64,000 nucleotides of DNA from [Mycobacterium] zoologicum. Lineage in GTDB: Bacteria > Actinomycetota > Actinomycetes > Mycobacteriales > Mycobacteriaceae. The notes under the pieces are model-generated. The model worked only from the letters and a program-made list of their open reading frames with translations, made no database searches and was not told where the DNA came from. The translations under genes were made by a program, and so were the position numbers. The stretch covers positions 2,038,972 through 2,102,971 of the forward strand of contig NZ_CP083985.1 in assembly GCF_020172665.1 (NCBI RefSeq). Direction: 5' to 3'. This document shows positions 8,671-16,833 of the stretch, piece by piece (positions within the stretch are counted from its first letter, which is position 1; each line of letters starts with the position of its first letter).

Positions 8671-11358
8671 GTGAGCCAGACCCAACCCACCCTGCTGCTC
8701 CTGGACGGAAACTCGCTGGCATATCGGGCGTTCTACGCCCTGCCCGCGGAGAACTTCAAGACCCGCAGTGGCCTGACCACCAACGCCGTCTACGGGTTCA
8801 CCGCGATGCTGATCAATCTGCTGCGCGACGAAGCCCCCACCCACGTCGCCGCCGCGTTCGACGTCTCCCGGCAGACGTTCCGCTCCGAGCGGTTCCCGGA
8901 ATACAAGGCGACCCGCTCGGCGACCCCCGATGAGTTCCGCGGCCAGATCGACATCACCAAGGAAGTGCTCAATGCGCTGGGCATCACCACGCTGTCCGAG
9001 GCCGGCTACGAGGCCGACGACCTGATCGCCACCCTGACCACCCAGGCTGACGCCGAGGGCTACCGGGTGCTGGTGGTCACCGGCGACCGGGACGCACTGC
9101 AGCTGGTCAACGACAACGTGACCGTGCTCTACCCGCGCAAAGGCGTCAGCGACCTGACCCGGTTCACCCCGGATGCCGTCGTCGAGAAGTACGGCCTGAC
9201 CCCGGCGCAGTACCCGGACTTCGCGGCGCTGCGCGGCGACCCCAGCGACAACCTGCCCGGCATTCCCGGTGTGGGGGAGAAGACCGCCGCGAAGTGGATC
9301 ACCGAATACGGCTCGCTGCAGGGCCTGGTCGACCAGGTCGACACCGTCAAGGGCAAGGCCGGAGATTCGTTGCGCGCCAACCTGTCCACGGTGATCCTCA
9401 ACCGGGAACTGACCGACCTGGTGCGCAACGTGCCGCTGGCGCAGACGCCCGACACGCTGCGGCTGGTGCCGTGGGACCGCGAGCAGATCCACCAGCTCTT
9501 CGACGACCTGGAGTTCCGGGTGCTGCGCGACCGGCTGTTCGAAACCCTCGCGACGGCCGAGCCCGAGGTCGAGGAGGGCTTCGAGGTTCGCGGCGGTGCG
9601 CTGGAGCCGGGAGCGGTCGCGGCCTGGCTGGCCGAACACGCCGCCGACGGCAGGCGGGCCGGGCTGACCGTGATCGGCAGCCACCGCAGCTTCGACAGCG
9701 ATGCCACCGCACTGGCGATCGCCGCCGCCGACGGCGAGGGCGGCTACCTCGACACAGCCACGCTGACCGCAGACGACGAGACGGCGCTGGCCGCGTGGCT
9801 GGCCGACCCGGCCCGACCCAAGGCGGCCCACGAGGCCAAGCTGGCCAACCACGACCTCGCCGGGCGCGGCTGGACACTGGACGGCGTCACCAGCGACACC
9901 GCCCTGGCCGCCTACCTGGTGCGGCCCGGCCAGCGCAGCTTCAGCCTCGACGACCTGTCGGTGCGTTACCTGCGGCGCGAGCTGCGGGCCGAATCCGATG
10001 AGCAACAACAGCTCTCGCTGCTCGACGACACCGACGGCGTGGACGATCAGGCGATTCAGACCGCGATCCTGCGGGCGCGCGCGGTCACCGATCTGGCCGA
10101 TGCGCTGGACGCCGAGCTGGCCCGCATCGATTCCACGGCACTGCTCGCCGACATCGAACTGCCCGTCCAGCGGGTGCTCGCCGAACTGGAGACCGCCGGG
10201 ATCGCCGTCGACCTCGATCACCTGAACGGGCTGCAGAGCCGGTTCGGCGATGCGATCCGCGACGCCGCCGAAGCCGCCTACGCGGTGATCGGCAAGCAGA
10301 TCAACCTCGGCTCACCCAAGCAGCTGCAGGTGGTGCTCTTCGATGAGCTGGGCATGCCCAAGACCAAGAAGACCAAGACCGGCTACACCACCGACGCCGA
10401 TGCGCTCCAGACCCTGTTCGACAAGACCGGGCATCCGTTCCTGGAACACCTGCTGGCCCACCGCGACGTCACCCGGCTGAAGGTGACCGTCGACGGATTG
10501 CTGAAATCCGTTGCCTCCGATGGCCGAATCCACACCACGCTGAATCAGACCATCGCCGCCACCGGCCGGCTGTCGTCCACCGAACCCAACCTGCAGAACA
10601 TCCCGGTCCGCACCGACGCCGGCCGCCAGATCCGCGACGCGTTTGTTGTCGGTAGCGGTTACACCGAGCTGATGACGGTCGACTACAGCCAGATCGAGAT
10701 GCGCATCATGGCGCACCTGTCGCGGGATGCGGGCCTGATCGAGGCGTTCAACACCGGTGAGGATCTGCATTCGTTCGTCGGGTCGCGGGCGTTCGGCGTG
10801 CCCATCGACGAGGTGTCTGCGGACATGCGGCGCCGCGTCAAGGCGATGTCCTACGGCCTGGCCTACGGGCTGAGCGCCTACGGACTGTCCTCCCAGCTCA
10901 AGATCTCCACCGAAGAGGCCAAGGAGCAGATGGACGCCTACTTCGACCGCTTCGGCGGCGTGCGCGACTATCTGCACGAGGTCGTCGAGCAGGCCCGCAA
11001 GGACGGCTACACCTCCACGGTGCTGGGCCGGCGGCGCTACCTGCCGGAGCTGGACAGCAGCAACCGCCAGGTCCGTGAATCCGCCGAGCGCGCCGCGCTC
11101 AACGCCCCGATCCAGGGCAGCGCCGCCGACATCATCAAGGTGGCGATGATCGACGTCGACACTGCCCTCAAGGCCTCCGGGCTGCGGTCACGGATGCTGC
11201 TGCAGGTGCACGACGAGCTGCTGTTCGAGGTGGCCGACGGTGAGCGCGAGCCGCTGGAGGCGCTGGTACGCGACAAGATGGGCAACGCCTACGAGCTCAG
11301 CGTTCCGCTGGAGGTCGCGGTGGGATACGGGCGCAGCTGGGACGCCGCCGCGCACTGA
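8671..11358 (+). CDS. polA: DNA polymerase I
   Basis: The enzyme fills gaps in excision repair and Okazaki fragment processing. The 895 residues hold an N-terminal 5'-nuclease domain (LLLLDGNSLAYRAFYA start, metal-site VVTGDRDALQL), a degenerate 3'-5' exonuclease domain and a family A polymerase domain. Motif A is VDYSQIEMR with Asp671, the O-helix is RRRVKAMSYGLAYG, and motif C is VHDELLFE with Asp848. The exonuclease domain lacks the FDTE-type metal residues (the position reads SFDSDATAL), so no proofreading is expected, as known for mycobacterial Pol I. GTG 8671 is chosen because the 5'-nuclease begins there; the upstream open frame is antisense to the OB-fold gene. Confidence 0.97.
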   Translation: MSQTQPTLLLLDGNSLAYRAFYALPAENFKTRSGLTTNAVYGFTAMLINLLRDEAPTHVAAAFDVSRQTFRSERFPEYKATRSATPDEFRGQIDITKEVLNALGITTLSEAGYEADDLIATLTTQADAEGYRVLVVTGDRDALQLVNDNVTVLYPRKGVSDLTRFTPDAVVEKYGLTPAQYPDFAALRGDPSDNLPGIPGVGEKTAAKWITEYGSLQGLVDQVDTVKGKAGDSLRANLSTVILNRELTDLVRNVPLAQTPDTLRLVPWDREQIHQLFDDLEFRVLRDRLFETLATAEPEVEEGFEVRGGALEPGAVAAWLAEHAADGRRAGLTVIGSHRSFDSDATALAIAAADGEGGYLDTATLTADDETALAAWLADPARPKAAHEAKLANHDLAGRGWTLDGVTSDTALAAYLVRPGQRSFSLDDLSVRYLRRELRAESDEQQQLSLLDDTDGVDDQAIQTAILRARAVTDLADALDAELARIDSTALLADIELPVQRVLAELETAGIAVDLDHLNGLQSRFGDAIRDAAEAAYAVIGKQINLGSPKQLQVVLFDELGMPKTKKTKTGYTTDADALQTLFDKTGHPFLEHLLAHRDVTRLKVTVDGLLKSVASDGRIHTTLNQTIAATGRLSSTEPNLQNIPVRTDAGRQIRDAFVVGSGYTELMTVDYSQIEMRIMAHLSRDAGLIEAFNTGEDLHSFVGSRAFGVPIDEVSADMRRRVKAMSYGLAYGLSAYGLSSQLKISTEEAKEQMDAYFDRFGGVRDYLHEVVEQARKDGYTSTVLGRRRYLPELDSSNRQVRESAERAALNAPIQGSAADIIKVAMIDVDTALKASGLRSRMLLQVHDELLFEVADGEREPLEALVRDKMGNAYELSVPLEVAVGYGRSWDAAAH

Positions 11359-11547
11359 GCCGGTGCGGCCCACACGGGCATCGAAAGACAAGGGAAATCC
11401 CTGTATCGCGGCGCCCTGCTTCTCGTTCGGTGATGAATCGACACACCTGTTCCACTGGGCGGGCGACAAATGGCTTTCGGACCGCGGCATGTGGACTGTG
11501 GACGGCATCACGTTCACGAACCGCTACGGCCACACTGCCACCGTGTC

Positions 11548-11856
11548 CTAGACGCGAGCTTCTAGGTCGAATGCATTGCCGATGGCTTCGGCCAGGGCGG
11601 GCTCCTGCGATGCGAGCAGGAAGCCGATCTGACGGCCAAGGGCGGTCACCGGAATGGTTTGGACGTTGTCGCAACTGACGACCGACGGCTGGTCCAGCCC
11701 GTTGACGGCGCCGACCGGGACCTCGGTGGACAGCCCTCGGACCGTTGACGTGATCGGCGCGACGGTGACGTTGGTGAGATGCGGACGCACGAGCTCGCGG
11801 GTGAGGATCAGGACGGGCCGGGTCTTGTCGAGCTGAGCGATGTGGATGGGTCGCAT
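11548..11856 (-). CDS. MazF-type endoribonuclease toxin
   Basis: The 102-residue protein begins MRPIHIAQLDKTRPVLILTRE and carries the MazF/PemK barrel strands: RPVLILTRE, VAPITSTVRGLSTEV and SVVSCDNVQTIP, including the conserved Arg and Ser/Thr region. MazF toxins cut mRNA or tRNA at short sequences. The start codon overlaps the antitoxin stop (TGATG), the standard toxin-antitoxin layout. The pair sits between polA and the PrsW-like gene; I do not remember it at this spot in M. tuberculosis, so it may be an insertion. Confidence 0.88.
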   Translation of the reverse strand: MRPIHIAQLDKTRPVLILTRELVRPHLTNVTVAPITSTVRGLSTEVPVGAVNGLDQPSVVSCDNVQTIPVTALGRQIGFLLASQEPALAEAIGNAFDLEARV

Positions 11857-12092
11857 CAGTCGATGTCGAGGGCGGCGCCTGCAGCGTGGCCGGCCAGCGA
11901 GTCCAGATCGCTCGCCGCGGGTGCGCCGGCCGCGAGAATCTGCGCGTCGCGTTCGGCGAGACGGCGGCGACGCTCCCGTTCCAGCGCCCGCACCACGACG
12001 GCCGCCCGGCTGCGGGCGCCCTCATGCCGGACCTCGCCATCGATGAAGGCGACGATCTCGTCGGGCAATCTCACCGCGATCTGGGTGCTCAC
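11856..12092 (-). CDS. MazE-like ribbon-helix-helix antitoxin
   Basis: The 78-residue protein starts with an RHH DNA-binding motif (STQIAVRLPDEIVAFIDGEV, then RSRAAVVVRALERE) and has a variable C-terminal tail expected to wrap the MazF dimer. GTG 12092 is preferred because the strand of the RHH fold begins at once; the longer frame is antisense to the PrsW gene. As a MazE-type RHH protein it probably represses its own promoter just upstream (about 12093-12130), although I see no clear palindrome there. Confidence 0.85.
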   Translation of the reverse strand: MSTQIAVRLPDEIVAFIDGEVRHEGARSRAAVVVRALERERRRRLAERDAQILAAGAPAASDLDSLAGHAAGAALDID

Positions 12093-12132
12093 CCGACCGA
12101 TGGTACCAGTTTGGGATGCAGTCGCCTGATCC

Positions 12133-13266
12133 CTACCGCCGCGCCGGCAGCGGCGACCGGTAGCCGGCCATGGTGTGCAGTACCGGCGCCGCGGCCCGCG
12201 CGGCCACCACCCCGTAGGCATCCTCGTGCTGCAGCGCGTACACCTCCGGGTCGCCGAAGCCGCGATCGATGCGGTCGCGCACGAAGGCAAGCTTGACCAC
12301 CTGGGCGGCGAAACTCTTCACCGACCTGCCGGCGGGCCGGCCACCGATGCGCCGCGCCTCGCGGATCGCCAGCTTGCGGCTGCGGATCGAGCCCAGCCAG
12401 GTCTGCTCGTTCGGGCTGATCAGCCGGTCCGCCACCATCGTCGGCAACGTGACGGCCACCAGGTGCTGCTCGTGGCGGCGGCTCACCATGGCCAGCGTCA
12501 CCATCAGCACGAAGATCGGGACCATCCAGAACACGTAGGTCACCAGGAACGCCTGACCGCCGCCCATCGCCAGCGAGGCGTTCCACAGCGCATGCATGCC
12601 CACCGCCGCCAGGTAGCCGAGCAGAATCATCAATGCCTTGGCCCAGAACCCGTGGCGGCGCAGCGCGAAGAACACCCCGATGCCCGTCATCGTGGTGAAC
12701 AGCGGGTGCGCGAACGGCCCGAAGATCAACCGCATGATCGCGACAGTGGCCATCTTGGCCGGTGATTCGGCCGGCGCGATGTAGACGATGTCCTCCATCC
12801 AGGCGAAGCCCACCGCGGTCACGCCGGCGTAGACCATGCAGTCGGTCAGGGAGTTCAGGTGGTGGCGTCGCCGGCCGGTCAGCATGATCAGCAGGAACAA
12901 GCCCTTGGCGGCCTCTTCGATGAACGGCGCCTGGATCGCCGCCTGGTCGAACGACTTCGACACCAGCGGTTTGATCTCGGCCACCGTGGACCCGAACGTC
13001 TCCAGGCCCACCGCCAGCAGCACCGCCACCGAGGCACCCCAAAGGAACGCCAGCTGCAGCAGACGGCGGGGTTCGGGCTCCCAGCGGTCCAGCCAGCGAT
13101 AGCACAACAGCACCACCAGCATCGCCATGCTCGACAGCACCAAAGCGGTCAGGGTGCCGCCCGGATTTGACGCCGTGAACAGCAACACCAGCAGCGTCGT
13201 CAGGATGGCCAGCAGGATGATGACGAGGCGCGACGCTCCGACCTTGCGGTTCCGCATCTGGGGCAT
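12133..13266 (-). CDS. PrsW-family intramembrane metalloprotease
   Basis: The 377-residue membrane protein has about eight hydrophobic segments and the PrsW motifs: FIEEAAKGLF (Glu-Glu, zinc region), FAWMEDIVYI, FAHPLFTTMTG and GMHALWNAS (His ligands). In other bacteria PrsW cuts anti-sigma factors, but the substrate here cannot be told. A soluble basic C-terminal domain of about 130 residues follows the membrane part. ATG 13266 (MPQMRNRK) gives a positively charged cytoplasmic start; the longer frame adds 19 poor residues. It is divergent from rpsA. Confidence 0.85.
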   Translation of the reverse strand: MPQMRNRKVGASRLVIILLAILTTLLVLLFTASNPGGTLTALVLSSMAMLVVLLCYRWLDRWEPEPRRLLQLAFLWGASVAVLLAVGLETFGSTVAEIKPLVSKSFDQAAIQAPFIEEAAKGLFLLIMLTGRRRHHLNSLTDCMVYAGVTAVGFAWMEDIVYIAPAESPAKMATVAIMRLIFGPFAHPLFTTMTGIGVFFALRRHGFWAKALMILLGYLAAVGMHALWNASLAMGGGQAFLVTYVFWMVPIFVLMVTLAMVSRRHEQHLVAVTLPTMVADRLISPNEQTWLGSIRSRKLAIREARRIGGRPAGRSVKSFAAQVVKLAFVRDRIDRGFGDPEVYALQHEDAYGVVAARAAAPVLHTMAGYRSPLPARR

Positions 13267-13366
13267 AGCGAGGCAGCGTAGACCACCGGTTTGTCCAGCG
13301 TGCAACGTGTCGAGTAGCCTCAACAGGTAGTCCGCGACCGGTCCCCAGACCTACATCGTGGGCCAC

Positions 13367-13384
13367 CGCATGCTCAGGCATGCG
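13367..13384. repeat. Perfect 7-bp inverted repeat upstream of rpsA
   Basis: CGCATGC-TCAG-GCATGCG would form a short hairpin about 60 bases before the rpsA ATG. No T-run follows, so it is not a terminator. It could be a leader structure or a protein site for rpsA control. Confidence 0.35.
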
Positions 13385-13443
13385 TGACTAGACCATCACG
13401 ACCCAGTCCCTACTACCTCAACTTGTCCGGAGCAACCCAACAC

Positions 13444-14886
13444 ATGCCAAGTCCCACCGTCACCTCGCCGCAAGTAGCCATCAACGACATTGGCTCGGCC
13501 GAGGACTTTCTCGCCGCCATCGACAAAACGATCAAGTACTTCAACGATGGCGACATCGTGGAAGGGACGATCGTCAAGGTTGACCGGGACGAGGTCCTGC
13601 TCGACATCGGTTACAAGACCGAAGGCGTCATCCCCTCTCGCGAGCTGTCCATCAAGCACGACGTCGACCCCCACGAGGTGGTGTCCGTCGGTGACGAGGT
13701 CGAGGCTCTGGTCCTGACCAAAGAGGACAAAGAGGGTCGTCTGATCCTGTCCAAGAAGCGCGCCCAGTACGAGCGCGCCTGGGGCACCATCGAAGAGCTC
13801 AAGGAGAAGGACGAGGCCGTCAAGGGCACCGTCATCGAGGTCGTCAAGGGCGGCCTGATCCTCGACATCGGTCTGCGCGGCTTCCTGCCCGCCTCCCTGG
13901 TGGAGATGCGCCGGGTTCGCGACCTGCAGCCCTACATCGGCAAAGAGATCGAAGCCAAGATCATCGAGCTGGACAAGAACCGCAACAACGTGGTGCTGTC
14001 CCGTCGCGCCTGGCTGGAGCAGACCCAGTCCGAGGTGCGCAGCGAGTTCCTCAACCAGCTGCAGAAGGGCGCCGTCCGCAAGGGCGTCGTGTCCTCGATC
14101 GTCAACTTCGGCGCGTTCGTCGACCTGGGCGGCGTGGACGGCCTGGTGCACGTCTCCGAACTGTCCTGGAAGCACATCGACCACCCGTCCGAGGTGGTTC
14201 AGGTGGGCGACGAGGTCACCGTCGAGGTGCTCGACGTCGACATGGACCGCGAGCGCGTCTCGCTGTCGCTCAAGGCCACGCAGGAAGACCCGTGGCGGCA
14301 CTTCGCCCGCACCCACGCGATCGGCCAGATCGTGCCGGGCAAGGTCACCAAGCTGGTGCCGTTCGGTGCGTTCGTCCGCGTCGAGGAGGGCATCGAGGGT
14401 CTGGTGCACATCTCCGAGCTGGCTGAGCAGCACGTCGAGGTGCCGGACCAGGTGGTCGCGGTCGGCGACGACGCCATGGTCAAGGTCATCGACATCGACC
14501 TGGACCGTCGTCGGATCTCGCTGAGCCTCAAGCAGGCCAACGAGGACTACACCGAGGAGTTCGACCCGTCGAAGTACGGCATGGCCGACAGCTACGACGA
14601 GCAGGGCAACTACATCTTCCCCGAGGGCTTCGACGCCGAGACCAACGAGTGGATCGAGGGTTTCGACAAGCAGCGCACCGAGTGGGAGGCCCGCTACGCC
14701 GAGGCCGAGCGCCGGCACAAGATGCACACCACGCAGATGGAGAAGTTCGCCGAGGTCGCTCAGGCCGAGTCGTCGCACTCCAGCTCGAACGGTTCGCATC
14801 GTGACGACGCGCCGGCCGGTGGTTCGCTGGCCAGCGACGAGCAGCTCGCCGCACTGCGCGAGAAGCTCGCCGGCAACAGCGCGTAG
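13444..14886 (+). CDS. rpsA: 30S ribosomal protein S1
   Basis: The 480-residue protein carries four S1 RNA-binding repeats, each with the GxxVxGxV...GAFVxL...GLVHxSEL pattern. They start near residues 35, 120, 205 and 292. A charged, low-complexity C-terminal tail ends in LAALREKLAGNSA. It brings mRNA to the 30S subunit and has been discussed as a pyrazinoic acid partner in M. tuberculosis. I start at ATG 13444 (MPSPTVTSPQV), which matches the mycobacterial N-terminus; the frame opens at 13384 but the extra 20 residues are not S1-like. coaE follows after 29 bases. Confidence 0.96.
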   Translation: MPSPTVTSPQVAINDIGSAEDFLAAIDKTIKYFNDGDIVEGTIVKVDRDEVLLDIGYKTEGVIPSRELSIKHDVDPHEVVSVGDEVEALVLTKEDKEGRLILSKKRAQYERAWGTIEELKEKDEAVKGTVIEVVKGGLILDIGLRGFLPASLVEMRRVRDLQPYIGKEIEAKIIELDKNRNNVVLSRRAWLEQTQSEVRSEFLNQLQKGAVRKGVVSSIVNFGAFVDLGGVDGLVHVSELSWKHIDHPSEVVQVGDEVTVEVLDVDMDRERVSLSLKATQEDPWRHFARTHAIGQIVPGKVTKLVPFGAFVRVEEGIEGLVHISELAEQHVEVPDQVVAVGDDAMVKVIDIDLDRRRISLSLKQANEDYTEEFDPSKYGMADSYDEQGNYIFPEGFDAETNEWIEGFDKQRTEWEARYAEAERRHKMHTTQMEKFAEVAQAESSHSSSNGSHRDDAPAGGSLASDEQLAALREKLAGNSA

Positions 14887-14915
14887 TAGCGCCTGGGCGA
14901 TTTGAAGGGGCGCAG

Positions 14916-15845
14916 GTGCTGCGTATCGGTCTGACCGGCGGTATCGGCGCCGGTAAGTCGACGGTGTCGGCCACCTTCAGTCGCCACGGCGGCGTCATCG
15001 TCGATGGCGACGTCATCGCTCGTGAAGTAGTGGAGCCCGGTACCGAAGGCCTGACCGCACTGGTCGAGGCCTTCGGGCCGGGCATCCTGCTTTCCGACGG
15101 AAGTTTGGACCGCCCGGCCCTGGCGGCGATCGCGTTCAGCGACGAGGACAAGCGGGCCACCCTGAACGGGATCGTGCACCCGCTGGTGGCACGCCGCCGG
15201 GCGGAGCTGATCGCCGCCGCCGGTGACGATGCCGTGATCATCGAGGACATCCCGCTGCTGGTCGAGTCGCAGATGGCGCCGATGTTCCCCCTGGTGATCG
15301 TCGTGCACGCGGACGTCGAAGTGCGGGTGGCCCGACTGCTCACCCACCGCGGCATGTCCGAGGACGACGCCCGGGCCCGCATCGCCGCGCAGGCCACCGA
15401 GCCGCAGCGGCGCGACGTCGCCGACGTGTGGCTGGACAACTCCGGGTCCCCCGACGACCTGGCGGCGCAGGCACTGCAACTCTGGGAGCAGCGCATCCTG
15501 CCGTTCGCCGACAACATCAAGGCCGGCCGAGCGGTGCCGTTGCCGACGACGCCGGTGCCGGCCGATCCGACCTGGGCGGATCAGGCGCAGCGCATCCTGG
15601 CCCGGTTGCGGACCCACTGCGGGCACCGGGCGCAGCGCATCGAGCATGTCGGCCCGACCGCGGTGGCCGGGCAGGGCGCTCCGGACGTCATCGACATACA
15701 GGTCACGGTGGAATCCGTCGCGGTGGCCGACGAGCTCGTCGAGCCGCTACTGGCCGCCGGCTACCCCCGCGTCAGCTCCGATGCCTACGCCTCCGCGGAC
15801 CCGGGGCGACCCACCGCGGTTCGGGTGGTGTCTGCAGGGGCCTGA
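14916..15845 (+). CDS. coaE: Dephospho-CoA kinase with eroded GrpB-like tail
   Basis: The kinase makes CoA from dephospho-CoA. The P-loop GLTGGIGAGKS is at residues 5-15, and the kinase core up to about residue 205 is complete (DGDVIAREV, HPLVARRRAEL, LLTHRGMSEDDARARI). Mycobacterial CoaE normally continues into a GrpB/UPF0157 domain to about 400 residues. Here that domain starts (RAQRIEHVG, VIDIQVTVESV) but jumps from AGYPR to a remnant ASADPGRPT and stops at residue 309. So the tail has an internal deletion and is truncated, while the kinase should still work. The GTG start has GAAGGGG nine bases upstream. Confidence 0.93.
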   Translation: MLRIGLTGGIGAGKSTVSATFSRHGGVIVDGDVIAREVVEPGTEGLTALVEAFGPGILLSDGSLDRPALAAIAFSDEDKRATLNGIVHPLVARRRAELIAAAGDDAVIIEDIPLLVESQMAPMFPLVIVVHADVEVRVARLLTHRGMSEDDARARIAAQATEPQRRDVADVWLDNSGSPDDLAAQALQLWEQRILPFADNIKAGRAVPLPTTPVPADPTWADQAQRILARLRTHCGHRAQRIEHVGPTAVAGQGAPDVIDIQVTVESVAVADELVEPLLAAGYPRVSSDAYASADPGRPTAVRVVSAGA

Positions 15846-16271
15846 TCAGGCCATGCTGCTGATCAGCGCGCCGCACAGCATTGCGCCGACATGCGGGTCG
15901 TTGGTGTTGCCCCAGGTGTTGACGAACCGGTCGCTCTTGACGGTGGTGACGTCGTCGACCTTGATCTCACAGTGCACGTTCGCCGTCGTCGGGAACTTCA
16001 GCCGGATCACCATGCCGGCCTTGCTCGGGTCTGCCATCACGGTGTTGGCCTCGAACGGTGCGCCGAACCCGTCGAGGTCCGCGCTGGCGGTCTCGGTGTC
16101 GTTGCGCATGAACGTGACCACGCTGCCGGTGGTCCAGGCGTCGACCCTGGCGATGTAGGTGACGTTGTGCAGCTCCTCGGCGGCGGACGCCGGCGCCGGG
16201 ATCAACTGACCGCAGCCCAGCACGGCCACAGCGGTCGCGATCGCGGCACTCAGTCTCAGGTTGACGTTCAT
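15846..16271 (-). CDS. Small exported mycobacterial protein, function unknown
   Basis: The 141-residue protein has a clear signal peptide ([20 protein letters not shown] to about ASAAEE), with a Cys that is not in a good lipobox. The mature part is a beta-rich domain ([19 protein letters not shown], then [19 protein letters not shown]) with two Cys that may pair. I recall similar short secreted proteins across mycobacteria but no known role. I take the second Met (16271). The stop abuts the coaE stop, so the two genes converge with no gap. Confidence 0.75.
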   Translation of the reverse strand: MNVNLRLSAAIATAVAVLGCGQLIPAPASAAEELHNVTYIARVDAWTTGSVVTFMRNDTETASADLDGFGAPFEANTVMADPSKAGMVIRLKFPTTANVHCEIKVDDVTTVKSDRFVNTWGNTNDPHVGAMLCGALISSMA

Positions 16272-16281
16272 GGTCACGAGG

Positions 16282-16788
16282 TTACCCGGCCCAGGACAGT
16301 TGCATCCCGTAGTCGCCGCTCAACCACTCGTGGAGGTCGTAGCCGTGCCGTGCCAGGCCGTCGACGGCGGTCACCGCCCGCAGCACCGCCCGCTCGGCGG
16401 CTTCCTCGCTGAGCAGCCCGGCCCGTACGGCGGTCAGCAGCTCGTCGGTGTCGGCGAGCTCGACGCCGGCCCCGGTACGCACCACCAGGTCCAGATAGTG
16501 GTCCTGGGAGTGCCAGCGCTCCGGGCCCGCGGTGTAGTCGCCGACGTCAAGGTAGAAGTCCTGGTCGCGCTCGTGGCCCGGATTGAAGTGGAAGACTGTC
16601 GCGCGCAGTCCCAGCGTGGGCAGCAGCCACGACTCCAGATACCGGAACTGGGCCCGGCCCGGGGTGGGCCGGGCGACGTAGAGACCCCACGGCTGCACCG
16701 TGAAGACGTCGACGTCGCGCACCACACCCTTCGGGTCGGTGTTGGTGTAGGCGACCAGGTCGAAGGTCTCCTGCTTGGGGGCGTGCAC
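16282..16788 (-). CDS. DUF402 family protein (Rv1632c type)
   Basis: The 168-residue protein has the DUF402 beta-barrel pattern ([27 protein letters not shown]). This fold is shared by FomD-like nucleotide hydrolases; activity here is not known. GTG 16788 is preceded by an excellent ribosome site (GAGGAGGCCAGCG). It is divergent from uvrB, with only 45 bases between the two start codons. Confidence 0.85.
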   Translation of the reverse strand: MHAPKQETFDLVAYTNTDPKGVVRDVDVFTVQPWGLYVARPTPGRAQFRYLESWLLPTLGLRATVFHFNPGHERDQDFYLDVGDYTAGPERWHSQDHYLDLVVRTGAGVELADTDELLTAVRAGLLSEEAAERAVLRAVTAVDGLARHGYDLHEWLSGDYGMQLSWAG

Positions 16789-16804
16789 CGCTGGCCTCCT
16801 CTCA

Positions 16805-16827
16805 CTGTCAGATACCCGGCTTACCCT
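16805..16827 (+). promoter_or_regulatory. PafBC-type (RecA-NDp) promoter of uvrB, leaderless
   Basis: CTGTCAGAT, 8 bases, then TACCCT fits the mycobacterial DNA-damage promoter TTGTCRGTG-N8-TANNNT bound by PafBC. The -10 ends 6 bases before the uvrB GTG, so the RNA would start at or within a base or two of the GTG. Confidence 0.6.
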
Positions 16828-16833
16828 GGGTGC

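Noticed and set aside
8563..10221. 552-residue minus-strand frame opposite polA
   Set aside because: Antisense shadow of polA with Gly/Arg/Val-biased composition.
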